The notes below the pieces were generated by a model. That model searched no databases and was not told where the DNA came from. It saw nothing but the letters and a program-made list of their open reading frames with translations. From an uncultured Thermomicrobia bacterium (GTDB lineage Bacteria > Chloroflexota > Chloroflexia > Thermomicrobiales > JALYUS01): a stretch of DNA of 44,095 nucleotides. Positions 24,401 to 33,025 of the stretch are shown here, piece by piece (within the stretch, counting starts at the first letter, position 1; the number at the start of each line of letters is the position of its first letter). The stretch lies in NCBI GenBank assembly GCA_937968015.1, contig CALBSO010000074.1:1-44095 (forward strand), given 5' to 3'. The translations under genes were made by a program, and so were the position numbers.

Positions 24401-26979
24401 AGATAGGCGACGAGCGGTTGCGCGTCCGCGAAGGTGAAATTGCGGTTGAACTGGAGACGGTACGTCGCGCGCGGAATGCGCGCCCGCTCCAGCGCTTGCC
24501 GTGCGATGGTCGCGACGGACGGCAGGGCGCGGATCTCTTCCAGTGTCGTCTCTCCTACTTCCATGCCAAGCCCCTCTCCGAGCGCGATGAAATGTGTCAC
24601 CCATTCCTGCGCTGACTCATCGCCGCGCCGTGCCCGCCGGTGAAATTCGCGGTAACGGGTCTGTAGAAGGTCGTAATAGACATTTTGGGCGTGCCAAAAG
24701 ACGATTCCGAACGGTAACAGGTGCGCGATCTCGACAACTTCCCGCAGCGCGATGAGCGATGTGATCTCCACCGGATCCGCCCGGAGTTCTTCGGAGAGCA
24801 GTTCCGCCCGCCGCCGTAGCATGTACGAGAGCCCGGCACTATCGAGATTGACGTGCCATGTTTCCGCGTCCGCGAGGATTGCCCGGATGCGCTCGCGGTC
24901 CAGCGTCTCCGCCGCGAGCGCACGCCGGAGATCACTGTTCATCAGAAAGGCGGCGGCCGTCTGGAATGCTTGCGGCAGCGGCACATGGAGATCGCGCACG
25001 AAGCGCATCAGTGGCGCCTGACGGTCATACATCTGGCGGTAACTCGCCTCGTCCTCCGCGAGCGTCGCGTCGAGGACGGTGTCGAGGATTTTGCGCTGCT
25101 CGTCGCGGAACAAGGTCTTGAGCGAGTACAAGGATTCACCGAAATAACGGTCCATCGCCCGGATCGCTTCGGGGAAATCCACGCGCGCGAAGGCTTCCGT
25201 GCTATGCGTGACGAAGGCGCGATATTCCTCGTCATCCATATCGGAGCCGACGCCGCTGCTGATCGTGTGATCGCCGAGCGAGAGCGCGCCGAACGTCTCG
25301 ACAGCGGACTCGCCCGTGATGCGCGAGGTGAACCGCGCCCGCCCGACGACGAGCGCCGCCCGGCCCGCTTCGAGCCGCTGATAATCCTCGCGCTCGACGG
25401 TGTAGCAGTAGACCCACGCACGGTCCGGGTACTCATCGAAGAGGGAACTGATCGCGTAGTGCGCGGCGAGTTTCGCGGTGTCCACGATGGCGGGCTTGAC
25501 GAACTTTTCGTAGATGAGTCGCCCATCGCGGTGCTCGCGGATGTTGCTCTTCGCTTCTTCAAGAAGATCGAGGAACGGCGATTCGAACTGTTCGCCGGCG
25601 ATCGTCTCCGCCAGTTGGATCACGCGGCCCGCATACTGGATCACCTGCACCGTCTCGATGCCGGAGAGTTCATCGAAGAACCAACCGCAACTCGTGTACA
25701 TCAGCATCGCGTGCCGCTGGAGTTCGAGCATTTCCCACAGCCGCACGCGCTCCGCCTCGATCAGTTCGTGTGTCGTCTGCTCCGTGAGGAAGCGTGCGAC
25801 ATTCTCGTCCGAGCGGTCGAGGATGACGGAGATATACGCATCCCGCGCCGCCCACGGGTCCTGCACGAGATCGCGCATCCCGGCCTCGTAGATGGGTGCG
25901 ACGGCGTCCCGCAGCCAGTCGAGCGCCACGCGGAGCGGACCGCGCCACTGCTGATTCCAGTCCGGGTGGCCGCCGGTGTTGCAGCCGCAGTCGCTCCGCC
26001 ATCGCTCGACGCCATGGTCGCAACTCCATGCGGTCTTCTCGATGATCTGTACCTCGTGAGTCGGCGGGAACATTTCCAGATATTCGCCGTAGATGGTCAA
26101 CCGCGCGAGATCGTTCGCTTCGATATGCTGAAGCGCGTAGGCGAGCGCCATATCGCCGTGCGCGTGGTGATGGCCGTACGTCTCGCCATCAGTCGCGATA
26201 TGGACGACTTGTGGCCACGTCCGGTCATCCGAGAATGCGCCGAGCAGGCGATTCGCCAGGTGCTCACCCCGGTTCAGCAACCCCTCGAAGGCGACGCCGC
26301 GCGAGATCGGGCCATCGTAGAAGAAGAGCGCGATGCTCCGACCCGACGGCAAATGCTGCACGTAGGCGCGCGTCGGATCAATCCGCGCCCCGGAAACGTC
26401 GTCCCATTCATCGGCGTCACGTTCGCGCACCAGCCCGGCCTGCGACGGCGCGAGGACCGTGAAGGTGATGCCCTGCTCCGCCATGATGTCGAGCGTTTCG
26501 AGGTCCACGGCGGTTTCGGCGAGCCACATCCCTTCCGGGGCGCGGCCAAACCGATGCGTGAAATCCTCGATGCCCCAGCGGATCTGCGTCCACTTGTCGC
26601 GCCGGTTCGCGAGCGGCAGGATCATGTGGTTGTACGCCTGTGCCATCGCCGCGCCGTGGCCGGAGAAGCGCTCCTGACTCTCCCGATCGGCATCGAGGAT
26701 CGCCGCGTAGATCGTGGGGGCTTTCGTCTCCATCCACGCGAGTAACGTCGGGCCGAAATTGAAACTGATGCGCGCGTAGTTCTGGACAATTCGTGCGATG
26801 CGCTCCTCGCCGTCGAGGATGCGCGCGGCGGCGTTCGGCGCGTAGCACTCCGCCGTGATCCGCTCGTTCCAGTCGTGATACGGATAGGCGGAATCCTGCA
26901 ACTCGATCGCTTCGAGCCACGGGTTCTCGCGCGGCGGCTGATAAAAGTGGCCGTGGATGCAGACGTACCGATCAGTCAT
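21499..26979 (-). CDS. treY: fusion of GH57/DUF3536 glycoside hydrolase with maltooligosyltrehalose synthase (TreY)
   Basis: 1826 residues in one unbroken frame. The N-terminal half (about 1-820) is a GH57 barrel (HGHFYQPPRENPW) with nucleophile E155 in GMWLAETAVD and acid/base D264 in ATDGETYGHHH, followed by a DUF3536-type helical region. The C-terminal half (about 837-1826) is a full TreY (GH13). It begins TYRLQFNRNFTF and carries catalytic D1166 (RIDHPDG), E1233 (VVAEKIL) and D1479 (STHDTKRSED). TreY turns the reducing end of maltodextrin into a trehalosyl unit, which TreZ, encoded just upstream, releases as trehalose. The GH57 half may trim or transfer alpha-glucan to feed TreY. Both active sites look complete. 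The start MTDRYVCIHG matches the normal GH57 N-terminus. Confidence 0.9.
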   Translation of the reverse strand: MTDRYVCIHGHFYQPPRENPWLEAIELQDSAYPYHDWNERITAECYAPNAAARILDGEERIARIVQNYARISFNFGPTLLAWMETKAPTIYAAILDADRESQERFSGHGAAMAQAYNHMILPLANRRDKWTQIRWGIEDFTHRFGRAPEGMWLAETAVDLETLDIMAEQGITFTVLAPSQAGLVRERDADEWDDVSGARIDPTRAYVQHLPSGRSIALFFYDGPISRGVAFEGLLNRGEHLANRLLGAFSDDRTWPQVVHIATDGETYGHHHAHGDMALAYALQHIEANDLARLTIYGEYLEMFPPTHEVQIIEKTAWSCDHGVERWRSDCGCNTGGHPDWNQQWRGPLRVALDWLRDAVAPIYEAGMRDLVQDPWAARDAYISVILDRSDENVARFLTEQTTHELIEAERVRLWEMLELQRHAMLMYTSCGWFFDELSGIETVQVIQYAGRVIQLAETIAGEQFESPFLDLLEEAKSNIREHRDGRLIYEKFVKPAIVDTAKLAAHYAISSLFDEYPDRAWVYCYTVEREDYQRLEAGRAALVVGRARFTSRITGESAVETFGALSLGDHTISSGVGSDMDDEEYRAFVTHSTEAFARVDFPEAIRAMDRYFGESLYSLKTLFRDEQRKILDTVLDATLAEDEASYRQMYDRQAPLMRFVRDLHVPLPQAFQTAAAFLMNSDLRRALAAETLDRERIRAILADAETWHVNLDSAGLSYMLRRRAELLSEELRADPVEITSLIALREVVEIAHLLPFGIVFWHAQNVYYDLLQTRYREFHRRARRGDESAQEWVTHFIALGEGLGMEVGETTLEEIRALPSVATIARQALERARIPRATYRLQFNRNFTFADAQPLVAYLADLGISDAYASPLLKACKGSDHGYDICDHSQLNPEIGTREEFDSFADALRERGIGLVFDMVPNHMGIADPGNGWWMDVLENGPSSLYATTFDINWHPVKRELANKVLLPILGDQYGGALESGQLRLSYESGAFFLHYWDTVLPIAPHTYDRILGYRLDALIARLGTENAHVLEMESILTALGYLPTTDETDAEKMAERHREKEVIKRRIAALSDASPEIRDAITAALDAFNAADETGIEMLDDLLDVQPYRPAFWRVAAEEINYRRFFDINQLAAIRVELPPVFRATHDLVFRLLAEGKATSLRIDHPDGLWDPPHYFRQLQEQYLLACVRARMPEHDEEEVGELEEAVHAWFDAQIENDGASPQLPLYVVAEKILTEGETLPENWMVAGTTGYDFLNEANGLFVDARNRKAIDEIYGRFTGNQTAFNNLTNATKKMIMLISLASEINALAYQLERISERNRSYRDFTLNSLTFAIREVIACLPVYRTYTTDATATVTQHDAQYVEAAVAEAKRRNPRTAGQLFDFLRDTLLLRNIENFRPEDRPRLIEFVMKFQQITGPVMAKGVEDTAFYVYNRLVSLNEVGGHPVQFGVSVPEFHQRNAERARRWPHTMLASSTHDTKRSEDVRARIDVLSEIPDEWRAALNRWGRMNARVKTEIAGDRFPDRNAEYLLYQTLLGAWPTDFPTPASFGEFRERIAAYMLKAAKEAKVHTSWINPNEAYDRALQEFVRTVLAEGERNAFLADFAPVQRRVAFFGQWNALAQEFLKLTSPGVPDIYQGTELWDFSLVDPDNRRPVDYDRRRAILADLRERADCPGCGSVALTHELLDTSNDGRIKLFVVSRTLDFRRTHEALFTNGAYRPLDAQGAKAGHVCAFIRSHGDEAAIVVAPRLVVGLTGGEEQPPLGADIWGDTWLALPPAYAGRRYRNAFTGEELTVSERGGAVGLPLADLCAHFPVALLAEERERD

Positions 26980-27011
26980 TATGTCCCGGTTTCCCTTATT
27001 CTCATCCCCGG

Positions 27012-27070
27012 CCCCTCTCCATCGCCCTTTGGCTTCGATACCGTGATGGCTCGGCGGCGATAGAGAGGGG
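27012..27070. repeat. long C-rich hairpin between treZ and the GH57-treY gene
   Basis: 27012-27026 pairs with 27056-27070 over 15 positions with one mismatch; the arms read CCCCTCTC... and ...GAGAGGGG. It is a member of the dispersed C-rich palindrome family, placed in the 105-base gap of a two-gene operon. Confidence 0.65.
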
Positions 27071-27084
27071 AGGGGAAGCAGATG

Positions 27085-28926
27085 TTATGTCAGCGCTTCC
27101 GTTCCGAATAGGACAACGCTCAGCGGCGGCAGCGGCAGCGTCGCGCCGCCCGCTGGAAGTATACCGGGTATGCTGCTCCCTGGCCCGCGCCAGCGTGCGG
27201 CGGCGGAATCGAGGAGCACGCGCCAGGCGCTTTCCGCCGCGATCGTCGTCCGCTGCTCCCGGTCGCTGAAGTTGAACAGCGCGAGCGCCTGATGCTTCCC
27301 GGCCCAGCGACGGACAGCGAGCGTTTTTGCATCTTCATCGCGGGAGACATCGAGGGATTCCAGGTCGAGCGCCGCGAGGGCGGGCAGCGTGCGGCGCAGG
27401 CGGAGCAACTCCTGATAGAACCGCCAGAGCGTGCCATGCGGGCCGTCCTCGCGCTCGCGGTGCGTCAGTTTGGAGCGCTTGAAGGTTGCGTCATCGTCGG
27501 GATCGGGCACGTCGTCTTGCCAGCGGAAGGAGGAAAATTCGGCGCGCCGTCCTTCGCGCACCGCCGCGATCAATGTTTCGTCGCTGTGGCTTGTGAAGTA
27601 CTGGAAGGGCTGCGGCTCGCCATACTCCTCGCCCATAAAGAGGAGCGGGACGAAGGGCGAGAGAAGGACCGCCGCCGCCGCCAATTTCGCTGCCTCGTAG
27701 GAGACGATATGGCTGAGGCGGTCGCCCGTTGCGCGGTTGCCGACCTGATCGTGGTTTTGCGCGCAGACGACGAACCGCCATCCCTCGGCGGGGAGCGCGC
27801 GGTTGCCGTGCCGTCGCTGCCGGTGCGTCGAATATTTCCCGGCGTAGACGAAAGACTCGCGGAACGCCTGTGCGAGGTCGTCAATGTCCGCGAAGTCCGC
27901 GTAGTAGCCGCGCCGCTCACCCGTCAGGAGTACATGCAGCGCGTGGTGGAAGTCGTCGCTCCACTGGGCGTCCATGCCGTAACCACACTGTTCCGGCCGC
28001 CGGATCACCTTCGCGTCGTTCAGATCGCTCTCCGCGATCAACGTGAATGGGCGGCCGATCTCTTTGGCGCGGGCATGCGTGCGATCAGCGAGTTCGCGCA
28101 GGAATGGGTAGGCGGAATGATCCTTGATCGCGTCTATCGCGTCGAGCCGGAGTCCGTCCAAGTGGAAATCTTCGAGCCATTGCAGCGCGTTGCCGATGAA
28201 GAAGCGGCGCACCTCGTCGCTCTGCGGGCCGTCGAAGTTCACCGCCGCGCCCCAGGGTGTTGTGTACCGCTCAGTGAAATAGGGCGCGTAATCCCACAGG
28301 TAATTCCCCTCCGGCCCGAGATGGTTGTAGACGACATCGAGGATCGCCGCAAGGCCGCGCGCGTGGCAGGCGTCCACGAGCCGCATCAGTCCTTCCGGCC
28401 CGCCGTACGAGTGCTGCACCGCGTAGAGTTGGACGCCGTCGTAGCCCCAACCGCGGTCACCGGGGAACTGCGCGACGGGCATTACTTCGATCGCCGTGAC
28501 GCCGAGTTCCTTCAGTGTGTCGAGGTGCGGGATGACGGCGTCAAACGTCCCCTGAGGCGTGAACGTGCCGATATGCAGTTCGTAGATGACGAACTGCTCC
28601 ATTGGCAAACCGGCCCACGCCGCATCACTCCAGCGGAACGACCCCGGATCAGTGACGACGGACGGCCCATGTACGCCCTCCGGTTGGAAGCGGGAGGCGG
28701 GGTCGGGGCGCTCTTTCTCGCCCCGACCATCGAGCCGGTATCTGTATCGCGCGCCGGGCGCAACGCCTGCCACCGTGGCGCGATGATAGCCCCACTCATC
28801 CCGCTCCATCGGCACGCTGCGTCCCGCGAAAACCACGTCAACCTGCTGGGCAAGCGGCGCCCAGACACAAAAATGGCACCGACCGTCACCAAGATTGGTC
28901 GCGCCCAATCGTTCATTCGCCTGCAT
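27085..28926 (-). CDS. treZ: malto-oligosyltrehalose trehalohydrolase
   Basis: 613 residues from the ATG at 28926 (MQANERLGATNL); the frame extends to 28980 but the longer start has no support. An N-terminal carbohydrate-binding module (CHFCVWAPLAQQVDVVF) precedes a GH13 barrel. Visible are the LGVTAIEVMPVAQFPG segment, the nucleophile-bearing GLRLDAID, the acid/base stretch TLIAESDLND, and CAQNHDQVGNRATGDRL, which is characteristic of TreZ. It cleaves the trehalosyl end made by TreY, releasing free trehalose, an osmo- and desiccation protectant. It is upstream of the GH57-TreY fusion on the same strand with a 105-base gap, so they form one pathway unit. No treX is seen. Confidence 0.93.
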   Translation of the reverse strand: MQANERLGATNLGDGRCHFCVWAPLAQQVDVVFAGRSVPMERDEWGYHRATVAGVAPGARYRYRLDGRGEKERPDPASRFQPEGVHGPSVVTDPGSFRWSDAAWAGLPMEQFVIYELHIGTFTPQGTFDAVIPHLDTLKELGVTAIEVMPVAQFPGDRGWGYDGVQLYAVQHSYGGPEGLMRLVDACHARGLAAILDVVYNHLGPEGNYLWDYAPYFTERYTTPWGAAVNFDGPQSDEVRRFFIGNALQWLEDFHLDGLRLDAIDAIKDHSAYPFLRELADRTHARAKEIGRPFTLIAESDLNDAKVIRRPEQCGYGMDAQWSDDFHHALHVLLTGERRGYYADFADIDDLAQAFRESFVYAGKYSTHRQRRHGNRALPAEGWRFVVCAQNHDQVGNRATGDRLSHIVSYEAAKLAAAAVLLSPFVPLLFMGEEYGEPQPFQYFTSHSDETLIAAVREGRRAEFSSFRWQDDVPDPDDDATFKRSKLTHREREDGPHGTLWRFYQELLRLRRTLPALAALDLESLDVSRDEDAKTLAVRRWAGKHQALALFNFSDREQRTTIAAESAWRVLLDSAAARWRGPGSSIPGILPAGGATLPLPPLSVVLFGTEALT

Positions 28927-29047
28927 AGCCGCTCTTTCGCTCGTTACGCCCCGTCTCGCCGCAGTGCCGATGCTCCGCACCGCGTCTTCCCCATCATCGC
29001 AGGATTAAGGCCACTAAGGGGATTCCACGTCTGTCAGCAGCAGGCGG

Positions 29048-29683
29048 TCAGGATTTCTCCAGCGCGACGCGGGCTCCCAGGGCGATCAGCACCACTCCCG
29101 TCAGCCGCTCCATCCGTTGGCGCACGGCGGGTGCGTTGAAGAGACGGTGCATGATCGTTACAAAGAACCCATAGCCCATCAACCAGAGTATCACCATGCT
29201 GTCGAATGCGATGCCGAGGAATAGCATGCGTGGAAGAACGGCCTGTCCCGGCGCGATGAACTGCGGGAGAAAGGTGGCAAAGAAGACGACCAGTTTCGGG
29301 TTCAGGATCGCGCTGAGGAAACCCTGCCAGTAAGGAGTGCCGCTGAAGGCGATCGCGGGCTTCTCTCTCCCAACCGGGCCGTGATGAATGTCGTCAGGCT
29401 GGCGTGCCGACCGAAGCGCCTGAATCCCCAGGAAGATCAGATAGGCAGCGCCGCAAAGCCTGACGACGGTGTACAGCCCCGCGGCGGTGCGCAGCAGGGT
29501 GGACAAGCCGAGCGCCGCGACAGTGGCATGCACGAGAATCGCCGATCCGGCGCCCAGCGGGGTCAGGAGCGCGCCCCGCCGCCCGTGGCGCAGGGCATTC
29601 CTGATCGTCGTGGCCGTGTCGGGGCCGGGCGTGACGATCACGAGGGCGGCGGTGCCGAGAAAGGCCAGGAGCGTGCGATCCAT
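29048..29683 (-). CDS. LysE/RhtB-family exporter
   Basis: 211 residues from ATG 29683 (MDRTLLAFLG). The same frame stays open far upstream but only as antisense of the next gene. Hallmarks are the first helix with PGPDTATTIRNALRHGRRGAL, AAYLIFLGIQALRSA, and GFLSAILNPKLVVFFATFLPQF, all diagnostic of the RhtB group. Six hydrophobic segments are expected. Members export amino acids or their derivatives by proton exchange; the substrate is not predictable. It lies between treZ and the large regulator, all on the minus strand, with gaps of over 100 bases, so it probably has its own transcript. Confidence 0.9.
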   Translation of the reverse strand: MDRTLLAFLGTAALVIVTPGPDTATTIRNALRHGRRGALLTPLGAGSAILVHATVAALGLSTLLRTAAGLYTVVRLCGAAYLIFLGIQALRSARQPDDIHHGPVGREKPAIAFSGTPYWQGFLSAILNPKLVVFFATFLPQFIAPGQAVLPRMLFLGIAFDSMVILWLMGYGFFVTIMHRLFNAPAVRQRMERLTGVVLIALGARVALEKS

Positions 29684-29835
29684 GGCATCATTGTGACGGA
29701 GATGCGGCAGATACACCACTACCAGGAAGGGTGAGGCTCGTGCCATCCAATCTGCCCTGTCGTCGTGATGCGGCAAGGCAGCTTCCGTAACACTGGGCCA
29801 TGTTCTGACGCGGTATTCCCCAGGCATCTCCTTTC

Positions 29836-32295
29836 TCACTCCGCGCGAACCGGCCGTTCGGTCAACGCCTCTGCCATTGCCTCTTCCAGCGGCATGTGCC
29901 GCCCCGCCTCCCACGCGGCGGTGAAGCGCGTCGCGTCGAGTTGCGCGCGCACGGCAGCGACGATGCGTGCGTGGTACGCGACCCCACTGGGCGGAATAGC
30001 CCGCCCCAACCGCTCGCGCAGCCCGTCCGCCGCGCCGAGCACGCGCGCCGCGCGCGCCGCATCCCCCTGCATGCCCGCCAGCGCGCCACAGGCGTCGAGA
30101 CACTCGGGCAGGTCGGCTGTGCTCGCGATCTGTGCGTGGAGGCGGATCGCTTCGTCGAGGCAGGCTGCGGCCCGTGACGTCTCCCCCTGACACAGCAGGG
30201 CGTCTGCCAAGAGGCTGAGGGACACGGTGATCATCCGTTGGTACCCAATCTCCCGGCGCAGCGCCAGGCTCTCTTCTTGCAGCGTCACCGCGCGCGGGTA
30301 GTCGCCCTGGAAAAATGCGACCGTGCCTATCACCGAGAGGGAGCGGGCCAACCCCTCCGGATCGCCCGCGGCCTGCCACAGCGGCATCACCTCCGTCAGC
30401 CGCTCCAACGCTTCCGGCAACCTCCCCGCATCGCACAGCGCGAGGCCGATGTTATGCAGCGTGTTCGCGACATTCCATGTGTTCCCCAACTGTCGAAACA
30501 ACGACAGGCTCTCCTCGTACAACGCGATCGCCCGCGCGCAATCACCTTGCTCGCTCGCGACTACGCCAAGGTTGTTGAGCGACCGGGCCATGCCGAGGCT
30601 GTCGCCCACCTCGCGCCACAACTGCAGGCTTGCGTCATGGCAGGCTGCGGCCTCGGCTAAATCGCCCTGATCACGCGCGAGACTGCCAGCGGCATTGAGG
30701 CCCGCAGCCCGGACTCGGGGTGGGACATCCAGGCTCGCTCCGAGCGCCTCATCCAGCCACCGGCGCCCTTCGCTCAGGTGCCCCCGCGCACTCCAGAACC
30801 GCCACATGGCAGCCGCCAGCCGCAAGGCTCGTTCCGCCTCCCCCCACTCCAACGCGCGGCGCAGCGCGCTTCGGATGTTGTCGTGCTCCTCCGCCAGCCG
30901 GTCGAGCCATATCCCTTGCTCGGGGCCACGCAGCTGCGGCTCCGCCTCCTCCACCCACCGCAGATAAAATGCGCTGTGCTGCTTCTCAACCACGGCGGTC
31001 TCCCCCGCCGCCGCGAGCCGCTCCAGCCCGTACTCGCGGATGGTCTCGAGCATCCTGAAGCGCGGCTCCCCCTCCCGCCCGATGGCTTGACGCACGAGGC
31101 TCTTATCCACGAGCGCGGCGAGTGTGGTGAACACATCGCCGCCGTCCAGCGCGCCACTGAGGGCTTCCGCCGCTGCAACGGTGCAGCCACCGACGAAGAC
31201 CGCCAGCCGCCGGAAGAGCGCCTGCTCATCGGCGGTGAGCAGGCGGTAGCTCCAGTCAATCGTCGCGCGCAGCGTTTGTTGACGGGCGGGCAGATCCCGC
31301 GCCCCGCCCGTCAACAGCGGCAATCGCCGCCCCAGGCGGTGCAGGAGCGCGTCCGGCGGGAGGAGTTTGACACGCGCCGCAGCCAGTTCGATCGCCAGTG
31401 GCAACCCGTCCAGCCGCACACAGATCGCCGCGACGGCCGAGGCATTGTCGTCGGCGAGGGCAAAATCCGGCTTGACCGCCGCTGCCCGGTCGCGGAAGAG
31501 GCGCACTGCCTCATACTGGGCGAGGGTGGCGAGATCGGGGCGATCGTCCGGATCGGGCAGCGCGAGGGGCGACACCGGGAACTGCTGCTCACCGGAGAGC
31601 CGCAAGACTTCCCGGCTCGTCACCAGCGCCTTCAACAGCGGGCACCCTGCGAGCAGTGCAGCAACCGCCGGAGCCGCGCCGATCACTTGCTCGAAGTTGT
31701 CGAGCAGCAGGAGAAGCCGCTGCTGCCGCAGCGCCGCATGCAGCGTCGCGATCAGCGGCTGACCACCAACCTCCGTGACATCGAGGACTCGCGCGACCGT
31801 GGAGATGACCAGCGCCGGGTCGCTGGTCGCAGCGAGGTCAACGAACCAGACCCCGTCCGCAACGTCATCCATGAGACCCGCCGCGACGTGCAGCGCCAGG
31901 CGGGTCTTGCCGATGCCGCCGGGGCCCGTCAACGTGAGCAGGCGCACATCGGGGCGGCGCAGGAGCGCGTCGAGCGCCCGTGCTTCCCGCTCGCGCCCGA
32001 TCAATGGCGTCGATGGCGCCGGGAGGTTGTGGCGGGCGCTCATCGAGCCAGCGGGACGCACCTGTCCGCGCGCCGCACGCGCGAACGCGGTGCGCTCGCG
32101 GCCGCTGAGGTGCAGGGCATCGGCGAGCAGGGCGACCGTGTCTTTGCGCGCGGTCGGGTTGACGCCCCGCTCGAGGTTGCTGATCGCGCGCGTGCTAATG
32201 CCCGCCGCCTCCGCCAACTCCTCCTGTGTGAGGCTGACGGCAAGACGGTAGTGTTTCAGCAACGCTCCGAAGGCTGCAGGCTCGGTGGCAGCCAT
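29836..32295 (-). CDS. XRE-type HTH regulator with STAND (NB-ARC-like) ATPase and TPR repeats
   Basis: 819 residues. Domain order: an XRE helix-turn-helix (about 8-63; LTQEELAEAAGISTRAISNLERG); an AAA/NB-ARC-like ATPase with Walker A GPGGIGKT (124-131), a Walker B-like LLLLLDNFEQV near 195 and GLPLAIELAA; a winged-helix region; then many TPR repeats (about 480-800; LNNLGVVASEQGDCARAIALYEES type). STAND proteins are closed until a ligand or peptide binds the sensor repeats, then oligomerise with ATP. The gene is divergent from the microprotein array at 32581-33235 and has a promoter with a perfect TTGACA 110-140 bases upstream. The ligand is unknown; the array peptides are one candidate (inference). 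Confidence 0.9.
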   Translation of the reverse strand: MAATEPAAFGALLKHYRLAVSLTQEELAEAAGISTRAISNLERGVNPTARKDTVALLADALHLSGRERTAFARAARGQVRPAGSMSARHNLPAPSTPLIGREREARALDALLRRPDVRLLTLTGPGGIGKTRLALHVAAGLMDDVADGVWFVDLAATSDPALVISTVARVLDVTEVGGQPLIATLHAALRQQRLLLLLDNFEQVIGAAPAVAALLAGCPLLKALVTSREVLRLSGEQQFPVSPLALPDPDDRPDLATLAQYEAVRLFRDRAAAVKPDFALADDNASAVAAICVRLDGLPLAIELAAARVKLLPPDALLHRLGRRLPLLTGGARDLPARQQTLRATIDWSYRLLTADEQALFRRLAVFVGGCTVAAAEALSGALDGGDVFTTLAALVDKSLVRQAIGREGEPRFRMLETIREYGLERLAAAGETAVVEKQHSAFYLRWVEEAEPQLRGPEQGIWLDRLAEEHDNIRSALRRALEWGEAERALRLAAAMWRFWSARGHLSEGRRWLDEALGASLDVPPRVRAAGLNAAGSLARDQGDLAEAAACHDASLQLWREVGDSLGMARSLNNLGVVASEQGDCARAIALYEESLSLFRQLGNTWNVANTLHNIGLALCDAGRLPEALERLTEVMPLWQAAGDPEGLARSLSVIGTVAFFQGDYPRAVTLQEESLALRREIGYQRMITVSLSLLADALLCQGETSRAAACLDEAIRLHAQIASTADLPECLDACGALAGMQGDAARAARVLGAADGLRERLGRAIPPSGVAYHARIVAAVRAQLDATRFTAAWEAGRHMPLEEAMAEALTERPVRAE

Positions 32296-32407
32296 GACCG
32301 TTCCGCTCCCTGGTCAGCGGATCGCTGGTACCGTTGACGCCTCCTTGCGCGTGACGCTCACGCCGCAGTGCCGTCTGTGGCCGATGGGTTCGCGAGAGCG
32401 CGGCTCA

Positions 32408-32435
32408 ACGGTAGCACGGAATCACGCGCTGTCAA
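32408..32435 (-). promoter_or_regulatory. candidate promoter of the XRE-STAND-TPR regulator
   Basis: On the minus strand a perfect TTGACA (32435-32430), a 16-base spacer, then TACCGT (32413-32408) preceded by TGC, giving an extended -10. The leader to the ATG at 32295 would be about 100 bases. No comparable promoter for the divergent array was identified in 32296-32580. Confidence 0.45.
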
Positions 32436-32580
32436 GCCGCCGCGCCGGAAGGCGGCGAGCCAGAGGGCGAAGATGTGGGTGGAGTTGTGGGTCTTGTTCG
32501 TGGTGATCGGCACGCGGATCAGGCAGACTTGAACACAGGAGGTCCCAGAAGGGACCGCGATGAAGCAAGGAGGTCTCGGG

Positions 32581-32706
32581 ATGAAGCGGACGCGGATCAA
32601 GGTCGGGATGGTCACTCTCTCGCTGCTGGTGTTGGTCGCACTCTCCATGGTCGCCATGCAGGCATCGGTGCTGGTGACCTTGGGCGGGCTATCGGTGAAC
32701 AGGTAG
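32581..32706 (+). CDS. microprotein a: one-helix membrane or signal-peptide-like peptide (41 aa)
   Basis: The ATG at 32581 is preceded by a perfect AAGGAGGT (32567-32574) with 6-base spacing. The peptide starts MKRTRIKVGMVTLS, has a hydrophobic stretch of about 25 residues (LLVLVALSMVAMQASVLVTL) and ends GLSVNR followed by TAG-TAG. A basic N-terminus plus one helix suggests either an inner-membrane microprotein or an uncleaved or cleaved signal peptide. It is nearly identical to the first half of microprotein c; the two base differences in the shared 96-base stretch (ACT/ACA, CAG/CAA) are both synonymous. It is divergent from the XRE-STAND-TPR regulator. Function unknown; a peptide signal or a type I toxin-like peptide are possibilities. 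Confidence 0.6.
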   Translation: MKRTRIKVGMVTLSLLVLVALSMVAMQASVLVTLGGLSVNR

Positions 32707-32762
32707 TAGTGAATCGCTGAGCCAAGTTGCGGTCGGTCGTGTGCAGACAAGGAGGTCTCGGG

Positions 32763-32894
32763 ATGCAAGCGACAAGGAAGACGAAACTGACGTGGGTCAA
32801 GGGCGGGATGATCCTGCTGCTGTTGGCGCTGCTCGCGCTCTCCCTGGTCGTCATGCCGGTGCTCGTGAGCGCGTCTTTCCGGGTGAACAGATAA
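32763..32894 (+). CDS. microprotein b: one-helix membrane or signal-peptide-like peptide (43 aa)
   Basis: The leader AAGGAGGTCTCGGGATG (32749-32765) is identical to that of microprotein a (32567-32583), including spacing. The peptide begins MQATRKTKLTWVKGG, has a hydrophobic core MILLLLALLALSLVVMPVLV and ends SASFRVNR before TAA-TAG. Microproteins a and b thus share the basic head, helix, final VNR and double stops, although their core sequences have diverged; b is an older paralogue. A V-S-A sequence before SFRVNR would suit signal peptidase cleavage, releasing a hexapeptide (inference). The clear ribosome-binding site supports translation. Confidence 0.58.
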   Translation: MQATRKTKLTWVKGGMILLLLALLALSLVVMPVLVSASFRVNR

Positions 32895-33025
32895 TAGGGG
32901 CGCGTGACCCGTACCTCGCCCGGCAGTGGAGTTGTGGGTCGTGGTCGTAGGGATCGCCCCGCGCGCTGGGCAGACGAGCACACCGGAGGCCCCGGAGGGG
33001 ACCGCAATCGAGAACGGAGACGGCA

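Noticed and set aside
22267..26745. Two long plus-strand open frames (662 and 630 codons) opposite the GH57-TreY gene
   Set aside because: They are antisense shadows of a clearly coding high-GC gene, lack ribosome-binding sites and recognisable domains.
29684..30436. N-terminal extension of the LysE/RhtB frame
   Set aside because: The extension runs antisense-frame through the regulator gene; the family N-terminus starts at MDRTLLAF.
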